DNA of 64,000 nucleotides from CAWBOY01 sp963790585 (GCA_963790585.1 CAWBOY010000002.1:868001-932000); one strand, 5' to 3'. Counted from the stretch's first letter, positions 27,416 to 36,678 are shown. Notes: generated by a model not told the origin, from the letters alone. Program-made: numbers and translations.

Positions 27416-28582
27416 TTGTTCGCGGATGCGATCGACGTCGGCCTTGGACTCATCGACCTGCTCAGTTTGTTGGCCGTGCCTGCCCTGATGGCCCTCAATG
27501 GACTCTTCGTAGCCGCCGAATTCTCATTGGTCGCACTGCGGCAAACCCGGGTCGAGGAGATGGTGCAGCAAGGGGTCAAGGGGGCCCGCGCCATCCAAAA
27601 CGCCCTTAAAAATATCAATCGCTCGATCGCCGCGACGCAGCTCGGCATCACGCTCGCCAGTATCGCTCTCGGCTTCGTCGGCGAGCCGGCGCTCGAACAC
27701 CTGATCCACCCGCTCTTTTCCTGGCTGACGCCCGAGTGGCAAGCTTTTGTCAGCCATCCGATCGGCTGGACTCTGGCTTTCATCCTTATCACACTCATGC
27801 ACGTCGTCTTCGGGGAGCTGATCCCCAAGACATTGGCGTTGCGCAAGCCGGAACGCACGGCACTCTGGCTGGCGCGGCCTTTGTTGATTTTCACGCGGCT
27901 GACCAGGCCGCTCGTATTGTTGGCCGACGGCGCCGCCGGCAAAGTGCTGCGCTGGCTCGGCTCGGAGGTCGCGGGCAACGAATCGCGAGTACACTCCGTC
28001 GAGGAGCTTTTGCTCCTCATCGAAGACACCGAAGAAGCCGGCATCCTCGATCCCGATCAGGCGGACTACATCGAAAACCTGTTCCGCCTGTCGAACAAGA
28101 AGGTCAAAGACTGCCTCTTGCCACGCGAAAAAATGGCGGCCCTGGAGCTAAACACGCCGCCGGAAAAGATCCTGGAGGCGGTGCGCAGCGGCGCCCATAC
28201 GCGCATGCCTGTCTATGACGGCGAGATCGACAAGATCGTCGGCATCGTCAATACAAAAGATCTGTTTTACCTCTTTAGCCTGCGCGGCGTCGTCATCCTT
28301 CAGGACGCACTCTACCCAGCCATGTTTCTCGAACCCGATGTTTCAATGTCGACGGCACTGCGACTGTTTCGCAAGAGCAAGCGGCCAATGGCCCTGGTTC
28401 GGGACGACCTCGGCCACATAATGGGCCTGATTACGCTCGAAGACGTCTTGGAAGAGATCATCGGCGACATCGAAGATGAACACGATCAGCCGTCGCCACG
28501 ACTCGTGCTGCGTCGGCGTGCCGACCGGCCTGGGAGCAAATCGTCGATAATCTTGCGGGATGAAAAGCCGAGGCCGGGATAG
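27416..28582 (+). CDS. CNNM/CorC-type (DUF21-CBS) membrane protein
   Basis: A 388-residue protein with a TTG start at 27416, five bases after a perfect AGGAGGG. It has DUF21/CNNM transmembrane segments (LLSLLAVPALMALNGLFVAAEFSLVAL, SIAATQLGITLASIALGFV, IGWTLAFILITLMHVVFGEL). The signature NGLFVAAEFSLV and GELIPKTLALRKPE follow, then two CBS domains (MPVYDGEIDKIVGIVNTKDLF; MALVRDDLGHIMGLITLEDVLEEIIGDIEDE). It is a putative magnesium/metal transporter or efflux component of the inner membrane. It lacks the CorC_HlyC C-terminal domain seen in many relatives and stops 55 residues after CBS2. Confidence 0.92.
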   Translation: MFADAIDVGLGLIDLLSLLAVPALMALNGLFVAAEFSLVALRQTRVEEMVQQGVKGARAIQNALKNINRSIAATQLGITLASIALGFVGEPALEHLIHPLFSWLTPEWQAFVSHPIGWTLAFILITLMHVVFGELIPKTLALRKPERTALWLARPLLIFTRLTRPLVLLADGAAGKVLRWLGSEVAGNESRVHSVEELLLLIEDTEEAGILDPDQADYIENLFRLSNKKVKDCLLPREKMAALELNTPPEKILEAVRSGAHTRMPVYDGEIDKIVGIVNTKDLFYLFSLRGVVILQDALYPAMFLEPDVSMSTALRLFRKSKRPMALVRDDLGHIMGLITLEDVLEEIIGDIEDEHDQPSPRLVLRRRADRPGSKSSIILRDEKPRPG

Positions 28583-28605
28583 CCTCGGCCGGAACCACCG
28601 CAAAG

Positions 28606-30078
28606 TCACTTCCGCAGCGTTACCTGGTAACGTAGGCCGGCAATAGCCAAGCTTTCACCGGGCAATTGACTGCTCAGCGTGAACGATGACCCGTCGCGCA
28701 CGTATTCAAACGGTTTGCCGCTGCCTGGATCTAGCGGAACCGGAACAACCTTAACCTGATCCAGTTTGTCCGGTAGTTGCCCGCCTTTTGCCGCGGCATG
28801 CATCCGTAGGGCTTCGATCGCCATGAGCGCGGCCAACTTGCGCTCGAGCCGCATTTGCGAATGACGCACTTTGAGTACGGACGGAAGAAAATCTTTGGCA
28901 ATTCGGCAGGCTTCCGTATCGGGCAAACTCTTTAGACGCTTCTCCGCCTCCAATTGAAGTTCGCGAAAGTGCGTATAGGGCAGGTAGGTCGCTTTGAAGG
29001 TTTCGTCGCAGATTTCGCGATAGGAATGCGACAGATAAAGGAGCAGAATTTGCGCGGGCGCCATCGCTTCGATTTTTGCGGCGGCGATGCCCGCCACGTC
29101 GACAAGATACTTTTTGGCGATCGGCAAATCGGGTGACTTGCTCGCCGGCTCGGCCGGATCCTTTACCCTTTTTTGCCGTTCCTCGTCGGTCTCGCCGCTG
29201 AACACATCCCGGTAGATTAGACGAGTCCGCTTCAAGCCCGCGTCCCACTCCTCCGCGGTCCGTGGCCGACTTAGATCAGCCAAGTCAGGAAATTGCATTT
29301 CGAGAATGGCCTGCTCGTATTCGTTGGGATTCCGCAGATCGATCAACGGCCTGGGAATGACCGCCAACGCCCAGTAAAGATTCGGCGCATCGGGGCGCTG
29401 GACCATTTCGAGAAGACAATCACTAAAGAGACTGGCACAGGCGACGCCGACGAGCGACGAGATAAGGAACGGGCCGTTGCTGATTTGTTGGCTGAAGGAA
29501 AAGCCTGTTTCGAGAGTACGAATCGCGTCGGCATAGCGACCCTCGAGGATTTCGACGCGCGCCTTCAACACCAATATCGGTGCATGCCTCCGCATCTCCT
29601 GGGCGTCGGGCAGCAGAATCCCCACGGGGTTGCCCGCGTCGAGCGTGTAATTCCAGTCAGCGGCCTTCCGCCGCGCTCCGATATCGAGCTGTTTCAGATT
29701 GTAAGCGTAGCCTTTCAAAAATTCCTTCGCTTCCGCCATCGGCATCTTGTCCAGCGGCAACTCGTTCCATTCGGACGGTTTATCGCTAAGCGCCTTCCTC
29801 CGCTCGTCATTCCGTTCGTGTGCAAAGCGCAGATAAATTGGCACGGCGTTGCCTTCGACGCGCTCCATCGCTTGCGGATAAAGGCGATATTTGAAAACGG
29901 GCATCGGCGCACGGGCTGGAGAAACGGTCAGTGTGCGATCGACCAGCCATTTTTCGGGAGTCTTGTCATCAGACTGCTTTTCTTTCCCAGGCGGCTCATT
30001 CCCGCGAACGGCGGAAAGAAGCAGCAATGATGGTATCAAAAGCACGCCAAGCGCGGACCATAGGCGTAACCGTAGCAT
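28606..30078 (-). CDS. Secreted planctomycete protein of unknown function
   Basis: A 490-residue protein with a signal peptide (MLRLRLWSALGVLLIPSLLLLSAVRG). The rest is predominantly helical, with no transmembrane segment and no motif I can name. Phrases such as VFKYRLYPQAMERVEGNAVPIYLR, FLKGYAYNLKQLDIGARRKAADW and LAALMAIEALRMHAAAKGGQLPDKLDQVKVVPVPLDPGSGKPF are typical of a planctomycete-only family. The last phrase resembles the 'LPDPFTGKP' ending of exported proteins found beside pseudopilins. It converges with the CNNM gene (24 bases apart) and is divergent from nothing clear. It probably acts in the periplasm. Confidence 0.8.
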   Translation of the reverse strand: MLRLRLWSALGVLLIPSLLLLSAVRGNEPPGKEKQSDDKTPEKWLVDRTLTVSPARAPMPVFKYRLYPQAMERVEGNAVPIYLRFAHERNDERRKALSDKPSEWNELPLDKMPMAEAKEFLKGYAYNLKQLDIGARRKAADWNYTLDAGNPVGILLPDAQEMRRHAPILVLKARVEILEGRYADAIRTLETGFSFSQQISNGPFLISSLVGVACASLFSDCLLEMVQRPDAPNLYWALAVIPRPLIDLRNPNEYEQAILEMQFPDLADLSRPRTAEEWDAGLKRTRLIYRDVFSGETDEERQKRVKDPAEPASKSPDLPIAKKYLVDVAGIAAAKIEAMAPAQILLLYLSHSYREICDETFKATYLPYTHFRELQLEAEKRLKSLPDTEACRIAKDFLPSVLKVRHSQMRLERKLAALMAIEALRMHAAAKGGQLPDKLDQVKVVPVPLDPGSGKPFEYVRDGSSFTLSSQLPGESLAIAGLRYQVTLRK

Positions 30079-30129
30079 CGGCTCAATCTCCAGTTAAGGA
30101 TAAAACGGAGTTTTTAAGACACAAATGGA

Positions 30130-30610
30130 CTATGGGTCTAACAAGACGTCGCGTTGACCGGCGTGCAGGACCGAGCGATTTTCCTGGGGCGCGTCCGCTT
30201 CGGCCGGATAATGCTTGGGCCACGCCTCCAGACCACGCTCGAGAATCTTATGAGACGAAAACAGGCTATGGGCCGAGCGCGCACTGCCGAAAAAGCGGTC
30301 GGCGGAATCGTCCTGCGCGGGAGGAACAGGGGCAGGTTCGATGCGCGACGGCCGTTGCCGCAGTTGCTCAGCAAGACTCATCCGCTCAGACCGTTCCATG
30401 GCCAGGCAGATTCCCAACACCGACGCGACCGCGGCTAGCGCGCCCGTAGAGCGCCGGCCAAACGAAGCGGCCTAGCCCAGGCCGCGCGGAGGCCCGGCCG
30501 GCGGCGAACAACAGGGCATCGCTATCAAGCCCCTCCGTGGTCGGCTCCCAAGAAGACAAACGTCTTTCCAGGTCTGTCAGGTCGTCGGCGTTGTAATCGT
30601 CGGTAGCCAT
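30130..30610 (-). CDS. Small membrane anti-sigma-like protein, +1 frameshift
   Basis: About 160 residues from ATG 30610 (MATDDYNADDLTDLERRLSSW). The frame breaks near 30448, where one extra base must be removed to continue from FVWPALYG into ALAAVASVLGICLAMERSERM. This restores a single transmembrane segment followed by a charged cytoplasmic or periplasmic tail. Its start overlaps the sigma factor gene's end by 34 bases, a standard sigma/anti-sigma layout, and the small size plus one TM fits a sequestering partner. There is no zinc HxxxCxxC motif, so the assignment rests on position. Confidence 0.6.
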
Positions 30611-31080
30611 CGTCCTTCCAGCCTCTCTTTTAGTTCCGCCAACCCGGCATGATAGCGGCGGTGAGCCATTGCCAGCGAGCAATCGACCAGTTGGGCCACC
30701 TCAGCGAACGTCAGCCCGCCCCACAATCGGGCGACGATCACCTCACGCGCTTCCAACGGCAGTTCGACCAACAATCGTTTCGCTTCTTCCGCATCGAGGC
30801 GATCTTCAACAGCCGAGAACCATGCTTCTGGAGCGCACGCCTGAAGCTCTCGCTGCCGCCGCCGACCACTCGAGCGATAGTTGGCCAAGGCCTCGTTGCG
30901 CACAACGCGATAGAGCCAGGGAACCACGCGCTCGGGTGTCGGCGTCTGTTTCGCCAGTCGAATGAACGCGTCCTGGACGAGATCTTCCCCTCCCTCGCCC
31001 CATTGCCGCGCGTAAAGGCGCAACGCCGGCACATGTTGCCGATACAGCCGTCCCAAAAGCGTCGGTTCGATTGGCTGCAT
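30577..31080 (-). CDS. ECF-type RNA polymerase sigma factor
   Basis: A 167-residue sigma factor from ATG 31080 (MQPIEPTLLGRLYRQHVPAL). Region 2 is LLGRLYRQHVPALRLYARQWGEGGEDLVQDAFIRLAKQ with the D-x-x-Q-x-x-F core; PWLYRVVRNEALANYRSSGRRRQRE is region 2.4. Region 4 (LPLEAREVIVARLWGGLTFAEVAQLVDCSLAMAHRRYHAGLAELKERLEG) has a helix-turn-helix for the -35 site. It directs RNA polymerase to its own regulon; the next gene, overlapping by 34 bases, is the presumed anti-sigma. Confidence 0.92.
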   Translation of the reverse strand: MQPIEPTLLGRLYRQHVPALRLYARQWGEGGEDLVQDAFIRLAKQTPTPERVVPWLYRVVRNEALANYRSSGRRRQRELQACAPEAWFSAVEDRLDAEEAKRLLVELPLEAREVIVARLWGGLTFAEVAQLVDCSLAMAHRRYHAGLAELKERLEGRWLPTITTPTT

Positions 31081-31143
31081 GAATGGCACTCGTGAGATCC
31101 CTAAACAGGATGCCACGGCAAAGAGGATTTTTCAGGAAATTTA

Positions 31144-31166
31144 TATAGCCCCGGCTTGCCGGGGGT
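31144..31166. repeat. Palindrome, TATAGCCCCGGCTTGCCGGGG family, copy 1
   Basis: ATATAGCC followed by CCGGCTTGCCGG forms a hairpin. Copies at 31846-31901 and 48020-48104 share the sequence. This one lies 77 bases before the start of the toxin-antitoxin pair. Confidence 0.75.
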
Positions 31167-31242
31167 AAATTTCTTTGTCAGCCGAAGTCCGTTGGGCCTA
31201 AGATATACTAAGTGCCACCATACCGCCGGAGGTTAGGGAAAG

Positions 31243-31494
31243 ATGGACGAGCAGAAGCTTCTTGAACGCATTACAGTGGATCCAAATATCTTTGGCGGGA
31301 AACCAATTATTCGCGGCCGCCGACTTGCGGTTGAACACGTTCTCGGGATGCTCGCCGTTGGAGACACTTCCGAGGATCTGTTGCACGGCTATCCCTGGCT
31401 CGAAAAGGAAGACATCCAGGCCTGCCTCACCTATGCCAGACGGATTGTCGGCCATGAAAGGGTGGAGCCGTTCAAAATCGAGTCGGCCGCATGA
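31243..31494 (+). CDS. DUF433 antitoxin-like protein
   Basis: An 83-residue DUF433 protein. MDEQKLLERITVDPNIFGGKPIIRGRRLAVEHVLGMLA contains the family's I-T-x-x-P-x-x-x-x-G-K-P-x-I-R-G-T-R segment, and YPWLEKEDIQACLTYARRIV is the following helix pair. DUF433 proteins are the usual partner of DUF5615 PIN-like toxins; it would bind and neutralise the toxin and likely repress the operon. Its stop overlaps the next start as ATGA. It is flanked by palindromic repeats (31144 and 31846). Confidence 0.9.
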   Translation: MDEQKLLERITVDPNIFGGKPIIRGRRLAVEHVLGMLAVGDTSEDLLHGYPWLEKEDIQACLTYARRIVGHERVEPFKIESAA

Positions 31495-31871
31495 AGGTGC
31501 TGCTAGATACCTGTGTTTGGGGCGGAGCGAAGACGGAACTTCAAATAGTTGGCCACGATCTTTTTTGGACCGGCGATCTAGACCAAGATCTCGGCGACGA
31601 AGAGATCCTAGCTCAGGCGCGGCGAGAATTGCGAATACTCATTACCCTCGACAAAGACTTTGGCGAATTGGCAATCCGGCGTAACCTGCCGCATTGTGGC
31701 ATCGTACGATTAGTCAACATCCCAGCTCGACAGCAAGGCACGGTTTGTCATCAGGTCTTGACGCAATATGGAGAGGAGTTGACGCGCGGAGCAATTATCA
31801 CTGTAGAATCTGGTCGTGTTCGTGTTCGACCGCCGGATGTGGCCGATATAGGCCCCGGCTTGCCGGGGTGA
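31491..31871 (+). CDS. DUF5615 PIN-like toxin
   Basis: A 126-residue Mut7-C/DUF5615 PIN-fold protein. MKVLLDTCVWGG matches the LLDENLP-type first acidic motif of the family, here with DTC and so one Asp visible. GDLDQDLGDEEILAQARRELRILITLDKDFGELAIRR contains the further conserved acids (D-E-E, L-D-K-D-F-G). HCGIVRLVNIPARQQG is a usual closing strand. It is likely a ribonuclease toxin neutralised by the overlapping DUF433 gene. The last residues DIGPGLPG are encoded inside a palindromic repeat, which may have replaced the original end. Confidence 0.88.
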   Translation: MKVLLDTCVWGGAKTELQIVGHDLFWTGDLDQDLGDEEILAQARRELRILITLDKDFGELAIRRNLPHCGIVRLVNIPARQQGTVCHQVLTQYGEELTRGAIITVESGRVRVRPPDVADIGPGLPG

Positions 31872-31901
31872 AGTAAGACCCCCGGGAAGCCGGGGGCTAT
31901 A
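31846..31901. repeat. Palindrome, TATAGCCCCGGCTTGCCGGGG family, copy 2
   Basis: Two inverted halves (TATAGGCCCCGGCTTGCCGGG and CCCGGGAAGCCGGGGGCTATA) span 31848-31901. The left half contains the final codons of the toxin gene. It also lies ten bases after the end of mutS on the other strand, so it may be a shared transcription stop. Confidence 0.8.
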
Positions 31902-31910
31902 GAAACGCGA

Positions 31911-34490
31911 TCACCGTCCTAACTCACGCTGCCAGCGCCGGACCAAACTCGCCAGTTCCTTTGCATCGACCCTGTCCAAGCGCAGCTCGCGCAGTTCCTG
32001 CATTACCGGATCCTCCATGTTGGCAAACAGGCTCGCAACCTCCATCTTGCGTGGTTTGCGGATCGTGTCGTCGGGCGTTTGAACGGGATGAGCCTCCAGC
32101 TGGGCCAGGACGGCGCGGGCACGGTCGAGAACCTCGGCGGGGACGCCAGCCCGATGGGCGACATGGATGCCATAACTCTTGTCGGCGCTCCCTGGAGCGA
32201 TCTTGTGGAGAAAGACGATCTCTTCCGGAGCTTCATGCACGAGGGCGTTGTAATTTCTTAGGCCGGGCAACCGTTCGGCCAGCTGGGCCAGCTCGTGATA
32301 ATGCGTGGCGAAGAGGGTGCGTGAGCCGATGACATTGTGCAGATGCTCCGTCATCGCCCAGGCCAGGGAGACGCCGTCGTAGGTGCTGGTGCCTCGGCCG
32401 ATCTCGTCGAGCAGAACCAGGCTATGGGCCGTCGCGTTGTTGAGGATATTCGCTGCCTCGGTCATCTCGACCATAAACGTACTTTGGCCGCGTCCTAGCT
32501 CATCGCTCGCGCCGACCCGCGTGAATATGCGATCGGCCAGGCCGATGCGGGCGCGGCGCGCGGGGACGAAGCCGCCCATTTGTGCCAGGAGCGTCAGCAA
32601 GCCAGCCTGGCGCAAGTAAACCGACTTACCGCCCATGTTCGGCCCGGTGATGAGCAGAAAAATACCATCGCCCGGCCCCATGACGAGGTCGTTGGGAACG
32701 AACGTCCCCGGAGGGAGACTCTGATCGAGCACCGGATGCCGCCCATCGCGGATCTCCAAAATCGGTTCGTCACATAGTTCGGGCCGGCAGTAATTGCGCT
32801 CGACCGCGAGTTCGGCTTGAGAGGCCAGGACATCGAGCGTGGCCATCACCTCGGCGGCGGTCAACAATCGGCCCATCTCATCGGCCACCTTGTCACGCAG
32901 CGCCAGGAATAGTTCATACTCGCGCGTATGGATCTTGTCCTCGGCCGAGAGCACTTTCTCTTCATAGGCCTTGAGTTCCGGGGTGATATAGCGCTCGGCG
33001 TTTTTGAGCGTTTGCTTGCGGTGATAATCGGCGGGCACGCGCGCAGCCTGGGCATGCGTGATCTCGATGTAATAGCCGAAGACTTGATTGAAGCCGACCT
33101 TGAGGCTTGGAATGCCCGTGCGCGTGATCTCCTCAGCCTGGAAGCGCGCAATCCATTCTTTGCCGCTACTAGCGATTTCATGGAGTTCGTCGAGTTCGTG
33201 GTCAAAGCCGCGCCGGATGACGCCGCCCTCGCGCGGGCTCAAGGGCGGCTCATCGACCAGGGCGGACTCCAGCGTTGAACGCAACTGCGGGCATGTCTCC
33301 AGGGAGCGGTCCAGTTGCAGGAGCAAGGGAGAGGTGAGGCCCGCTAACGCCTCTTTCAGAAACGGCAACATCGCCAGGGTTTGCCCGACACCGCGCAGAT
33401 CGCGCGGCGAGGCGCGGCCAGTGCTGACGCGCGCCGTCAAACGCTGAAGATCGAACACTTTTTGCAATAGCCCGCGAATTGCTTGGCGCCTGGCGTGGCT
33501 ATCGAGCATTTCCGCGACAGAATCGAGTCGTTGCTCAATCGCGCTCCGGTCGGCGAGAGGAGCCAGGACCCACTCGTTGAGGAGCCGAGCCCCCATCGGC
33601 GTCACTGTTCGATCAATCGCCGCTAATAACGATCCGGAGTGGGCGCCCTCGCGCAACGTGCGCGTCAGTTCGAGGCTGCGCCGCGTCACTTCATCCAGGA
33701 AAAGATAACGCTCACGTACAAACGGGCGGACGCGTCGCAAATGACTCAGCCCGGCTTTGAGCGTTTCATTGAGATAGAGAACCAGTGCCCCGCCCGCTGT
33801 GAGGCATGGTTGATTATCGTCGAAGCCGAAGCCGGCGAGCGTAGTCACCTGGAAATGGGAGTAAAGCGCAGCGCGGGCCGATTGCGGATCGAAATTCCAG
33901 TCGGGCCGCCTGGTCGAGGTCAAATTTCCGAGTGTGTCGCGCAGCCGAGCCAGCTCGAGCCACGATTCGGCAGCGCCTTCGGCACAGAGACATTCGGACG
34001 GCGCGAGCCGAGCCAACTCATCGGCGAGCCGATCGCGCGGCACGTCGGTCGCGTAAAAGGTGCCCGTCGACAACTCGAGCCAAGCTAAGCCGATGGGACC
34101 GCGCGGCGAGACGGGCGCGATGGCGGCGAGGTGATTGCTCGTTTTAGGATCGAGTAAGTCCTCTTCCGTGAGCGTGCCGGGCGTGATGACGCGCGTCACC
34201 TCGCGCTTGACGATTCCCTTGGCGACCGCGGCATCCTCGACTTGATCGCAGATGGCGACGCGATGCCCGGCCTGAAGTAGCTTGCGGAGATGCAACTCCA
34301 AGACCTTGCATGGGAAACCCGCCATCTTGACGGAGCCGTCGCGGCTGGTGAGCGTCAGCCCGAGATCGCGGGCGCCGACGTCGGCATCATCGAAAAACAG
34401 CTCGAAAAAATCACCCATGCGGAACAGGAGCACCATCCCCGGATGGCGTTGCTTGGCCTCCTGATATTGCTGCATCATGGGCGTGGTCAT
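31911..34490 (-). CDS. mutS: DNA mismatch repair protein MutS
   Basis: An 859-residue MutS1 from ATG 34490, four bases inside the end of the glycosyltransferase gene (ATGA), with an open upstream frame that lacks coding character. The N-terminal mismatch-binding domain has VLLFRMGDFFELFFDDA (the F-x-E phenylalanine region). Connector and lever domains follow, then clamp (GYYIEITHAQAARVP) and ATPase: GPNMGGKSVYLRQ is Walker A, SELGRGQSTFMVEMTEAANIL and LLDEIGRGTSTYDGVSLAWA are the signature and Walker B, and FATHYHELAQL the H-loop. It binds mispaired DNA and recruits MutL. It is intact across 2.6 kb. Confidence 0.98.
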   Translation of the reverse strand: MTTPMMQQYQEAKQRHPGMVLLFRMGDFFELFFDDADVGARDLGLTLTSRDGSVKMAGFPCKVLELHLRKLLQAGHRVAICDQVEDAAVAKGIVKREVTRVITPGTLTEEDLLDPKTSNHLAAIAPVSPRGPIGLAWLELSTGTFYATDVPRDRLADELARLAPSECLCAEGAAESWLELARLRDTLGNLTSTRRPDWNFDPQSARAALYSHFQVTTLAGFGFDDNQPCLTAGGALVLYLNETLKAGLSHLRRVRPFVRERYLFLDEVTRRSLELTRTLREGAHSGSLLAAIDRTVTPMGARLLNEWVLAPLADRSAIEQRLDSVAEMLDSHARRQAIRGLLQKVFDLQRLTARVSTGRASPRDLRGVGQTLAMLPFLKEALAGLTSPLLLQLDRSLETCPQLRSTLESALVDEPPLSPREGGVIRRGFDHELDELHEIASSGKEWIARFQAEEITRTGIPSLKVGFNQVFGYYIEITHAQAARVPADYHRKQTLKNAERYITPELKAYEEKVLSAEDKIHTREYELFLALRDKVADEMGRLLTAAEVMATLDVLASQAELAVERNYCRPELCDEPILEIRDGRHPVLDQSLPPGTFVPNDLVMGPGDGIFLLITGPNMGGKSVYLRQAGLLTLLAQMGGFVPARRARIGLADRIFTRVGASDELGRGQSTFMVEMTEAANILNNATAHSLVLLDEIGRGTSTYDGVSLAWAMTEHLHNVIGSRTLFATHYHELAQLAERLPGLRNYNALVHEAPEEIVFLHKIAPGSADKSYGIHVAHRAGVPAEVLDRARAVLAQLEAHPVQTPDDTIRKPRKMEVASLFANMEDPVMQELRELRLDRVDAKELASLVRRWQRELGR

Positions 34491-35272
34491 GACTTCGGCG
34501 ATTCCTTGGAGATTGGCCTTGGGTGACTTCGCAGTCGGCGAAACGTCAGCGCTTGAAACATCGCCCACCCATACCACTGCAAATAAGACGGCAGCCATTT
34601 CCACAGGCGAAAGCGACTCTCGCCGCCGGTGCGGTCATGCCAGGTCGTCGGGATCTCCTCGACGCGGCCGCCGAGAAAGTGCGCCTTGACCGTGAGTTCC
34701 ATACCGAGACTAAAGCCGGCTTCACTCTGGATCGGCGTTCGGCGGAGAAACTCCGTGCGGTAGGCCTTGAAGCTGTTGGTCGGATCGTGGGTCGGCAGAC
34801 CCGTCAGCCAATAAAGACTGACGCCGGCCGTGCGACTCATCGCCTTTTTGAGCCACGGGCCGCCGATTTGCTGTCCGCCGCGCATGTAGCGGCTGGCGCA
34901 GACGACGTCGGCCCCCGCCTCGACCAGGCTGACCATCTTGTCAACATTGTCTATGGTGTCCGACAGGTCAGCCATCATGACCACGACAACCGGAGCGCGG
35001 GCCTCTCTCATGCCGCAATCGATGGCGTAGCGCACGCCTCGGCTCAGGTAGTTCTTGACGAGCCGAATGATCGTCGGCTTCTCCGCGTCCGGGAGTGCTG
35101 CGAGAGCGGGCAACGTGTCGTCTTCGTCGAGATCGTAACAGATCAAAAGTTCGAAATTCGGCGGCAATTCGTGGCGCAGGCGGCGACAGAGAACACCAAT
35201 GTTGGCCGATTCGTTGAAGACCGGGACGACGACCGAATAGCGCAACCCTGCCGGGTCAGCGTCTGAGCCCAT
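34487..35272 (-). CDS. Family 2 glycosyltransferase (dolichol-phosphate-type)
   Basis: A 261-residue GT2 protein. YSVVVPVFNESANIGVLCRRL is the nucleotide-sugar binding opening. The D-x-D region appears as MMADLSDTIDNVDKM, and CASRYMRGGQQIGGPWLKKAMSR, then GLPTHDPTNSFKAYRTEF match polyprenyl-phosphate glycosyltransferases of the DPM1 type. There is no C-terminal membrane pair. It likely transfers a sugar from a nucleotide donor to a lipid carrier at the cytoplasmic face. The gene ends within the start of mutS (overlap of four bases), so they share a transcript. Confidence 0.88.
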   Translation of the reverse strand: MGSDADPAGLRYSVVVPVFNESANIGVLCRRLRHELPPNFELLICYDLDEDDTLPALAALPDAEKPTIIRLVKNYLSRGVRYAIDCGMREARAPVVVVMMADLSDTIDNVDKMVSLVEAGADVVCASRYMRGGQQIGGPWLKKAMSRTAGVSLYWLTGLPTHDPTNSFKAYRTEFLRRTPIQSEAGFSLGMELTVKAHFLGGRVEEIPTTWHDRTGGESRFRLWKWLPSYLQWYGWAMFQALTFRRLRSHPRPISKESPKS

Positions 35273-35329
35273 GAAAGATTCCTGATATCTTAAAAGGAGA
35301 AGGATCCGGCTCCCACATATCGGGAACGT

Positions 35330-36448
35330 TCACGCGCTCAATTCCCGATCGCGGGCCACGATGTTCCACGTCCCGACAAGTTTCCCGCCTTCGATGACAT
35401 ACGCTTTCTGATGCAGCGCCACCGTGGGGCAAACGTGCGTCGGGATGGCCAAGACTTCGTCGCCTGGCTGGTAGCGATCTGCCTGTGGCGTCTCGATGAC
35501 GAGATGTTCCTCATTCTGCAACACCGCGTGGTAATCGGACACCTCGAGCAGCACCAGGCGTTTGCCGGCGGGTGGATCGCTCGCCACGGCTTTGTAGCCA
35601 AGGTCGAACGTCACACGAACCGGCGTCGGCCGACTGACGACGCGCGTCAGCAGCAACGCCGCCGGCTTGAATCCGCACAGGTCGGCGTAGCGCGCTCCAT
35701 AACCGCTGTCGTGAAGCACGAAAGTGCCCGGCGAACATTCGAGCCCTGGCACGTCGAGATGGATCCAGGCCGGAAACGAGGGCGTACCGCCGGCGACGAT
35801 ACGCTGAACGGGGATCCCCTTCGCCTCGATCGCTCCGCGCATTTCGAGCACCGGATGGAGCAAAGCCAACGCGGCGGCGGCACGTTCGGGGTAGGCGTCG
35901 GAGTGATTATGGCCGTCGTAGACATGCAAGCCCCCGGCAATCAGGCCGGGCGACCGATGTATCAATTGGTAAAGCGCAACCGCGGCGGGCCCCGCCGCGA
36001 TACCAGTGCGGTGTTGCCCGACGTCGAGATCGAGCAAGACTTCGACGCGTTGCCCCTCGGCCTGCATGGCCTTCGACAACGCTTCGATCGCCAACGGATG
36101 ATCCGCCGTGACGGAGAAGCGGCACTTCGGATACGCTGCCACCAGCCGCGCCAATCGGCGACAATTGGGACCGACCATGTTGTAGGCGATGAACACATCG
36201 TCAGCGCCCGCTCTGGCCAGCATTTCGGCTTCCGCAAGTGTGGCGCACTTGTGCTTGGTGATCCCCGCCTCTTTGCCGAGGCGAACGATTTCCGGTGTTT
36301 TGTGCGTTTTGACATGGGGCCGCAACCGTTTCGGATCGCCGACCATCTTCACAGCCAGGGCCAGGTTGCGTCGAATGATGTCGGCATAAAAGATCAGGCC
36401 CGGACTTAGCATTTCCGAGGTATCTTCGATGGCGTAGATGGTATTCAT
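35330..36448 (-). CDS. D-threonine aldolase/D-serine dehydratase-like PLP enzyme
   Basis: A 372-residue alanine-racemase-fold PLP enzyme from ATG 36448 (MNTIYAIEDTSEMLSPGLIFY). The PLP lysine is in RPHVKTHKTPEIVRLGKEAG, as in D-threonine aldolases. GGLHVYDGHNH is the metal/phosphate region, and the C-terminal beta-barrel ends PGDEVLAIPTHVCPTVALHQKAYVIEGG, with a metal-binding H-x-C-pattern typical of the DSD1/D-TA group. It probably cleaves or dehydrates D-hydroxy amino acids in the cytoplasm; the exact substrate is open. Neighbours do not clarify it. Confidence 0.88.
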   Translation of the reverse strand: MNTIYAIEDTSEMLSPGLIFYADIIRRNLALAVKMVGDPKRLRPHVKTHKTPEIVRLGKEAGITKHKCATLAEAEMLARAGADDVFIAYNMVGPNCRRLARLVAAYPKCRFSVTADHPLAIEALSKAMQAEGQRVEVLLDLDVGQHRTGIAAGPAAVALYQLIHRSPGLIAGGLHVYDGHNHSDAYPERAAAALALLHPVLEMRGAIEAKGIPVQRIVAGGTPSFPAWIHLDVPGLECSPGTFVLHDSGYGARYADLCGFKPAALLLTRVVSRPTPVRVTFDLGYKAVASDPPAGKRLVLLEVSDYHAVLQNEEHLVIETPQADRYQPGDEVLAIPTHVCPTVALHQKAYVIEGGKLVGTWNIVARDRELSA

Positions 36449-36678
36449 TTGAGGTCTCGTTGCGCTGAGCAAGCAATTTCGGCGCGGGCGGCGGGGCTAC
36501 TATGAGTCTATGTACGGCGCGGAACTCCGCCAGAGATCGTGGTTTACTAAGCGAAACCACTTTATTCGCCCGGCTCCTCTTCCTCTGTGCTACAATAATG
36601 CCATCTTCCTATACGTCTTGATCGCCGCCGGATTGCCTGGCCGACGATCAGGACTTCGACTTCCGAGGGACATATCCC

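Noticed and set aside
34491..34604. N-terminal extension of mutS
   Set aside because: It lies wholly inside the upstream glycosyltransferase gene; ATG at 34490 overlaps that gene's stop and matches family starts.
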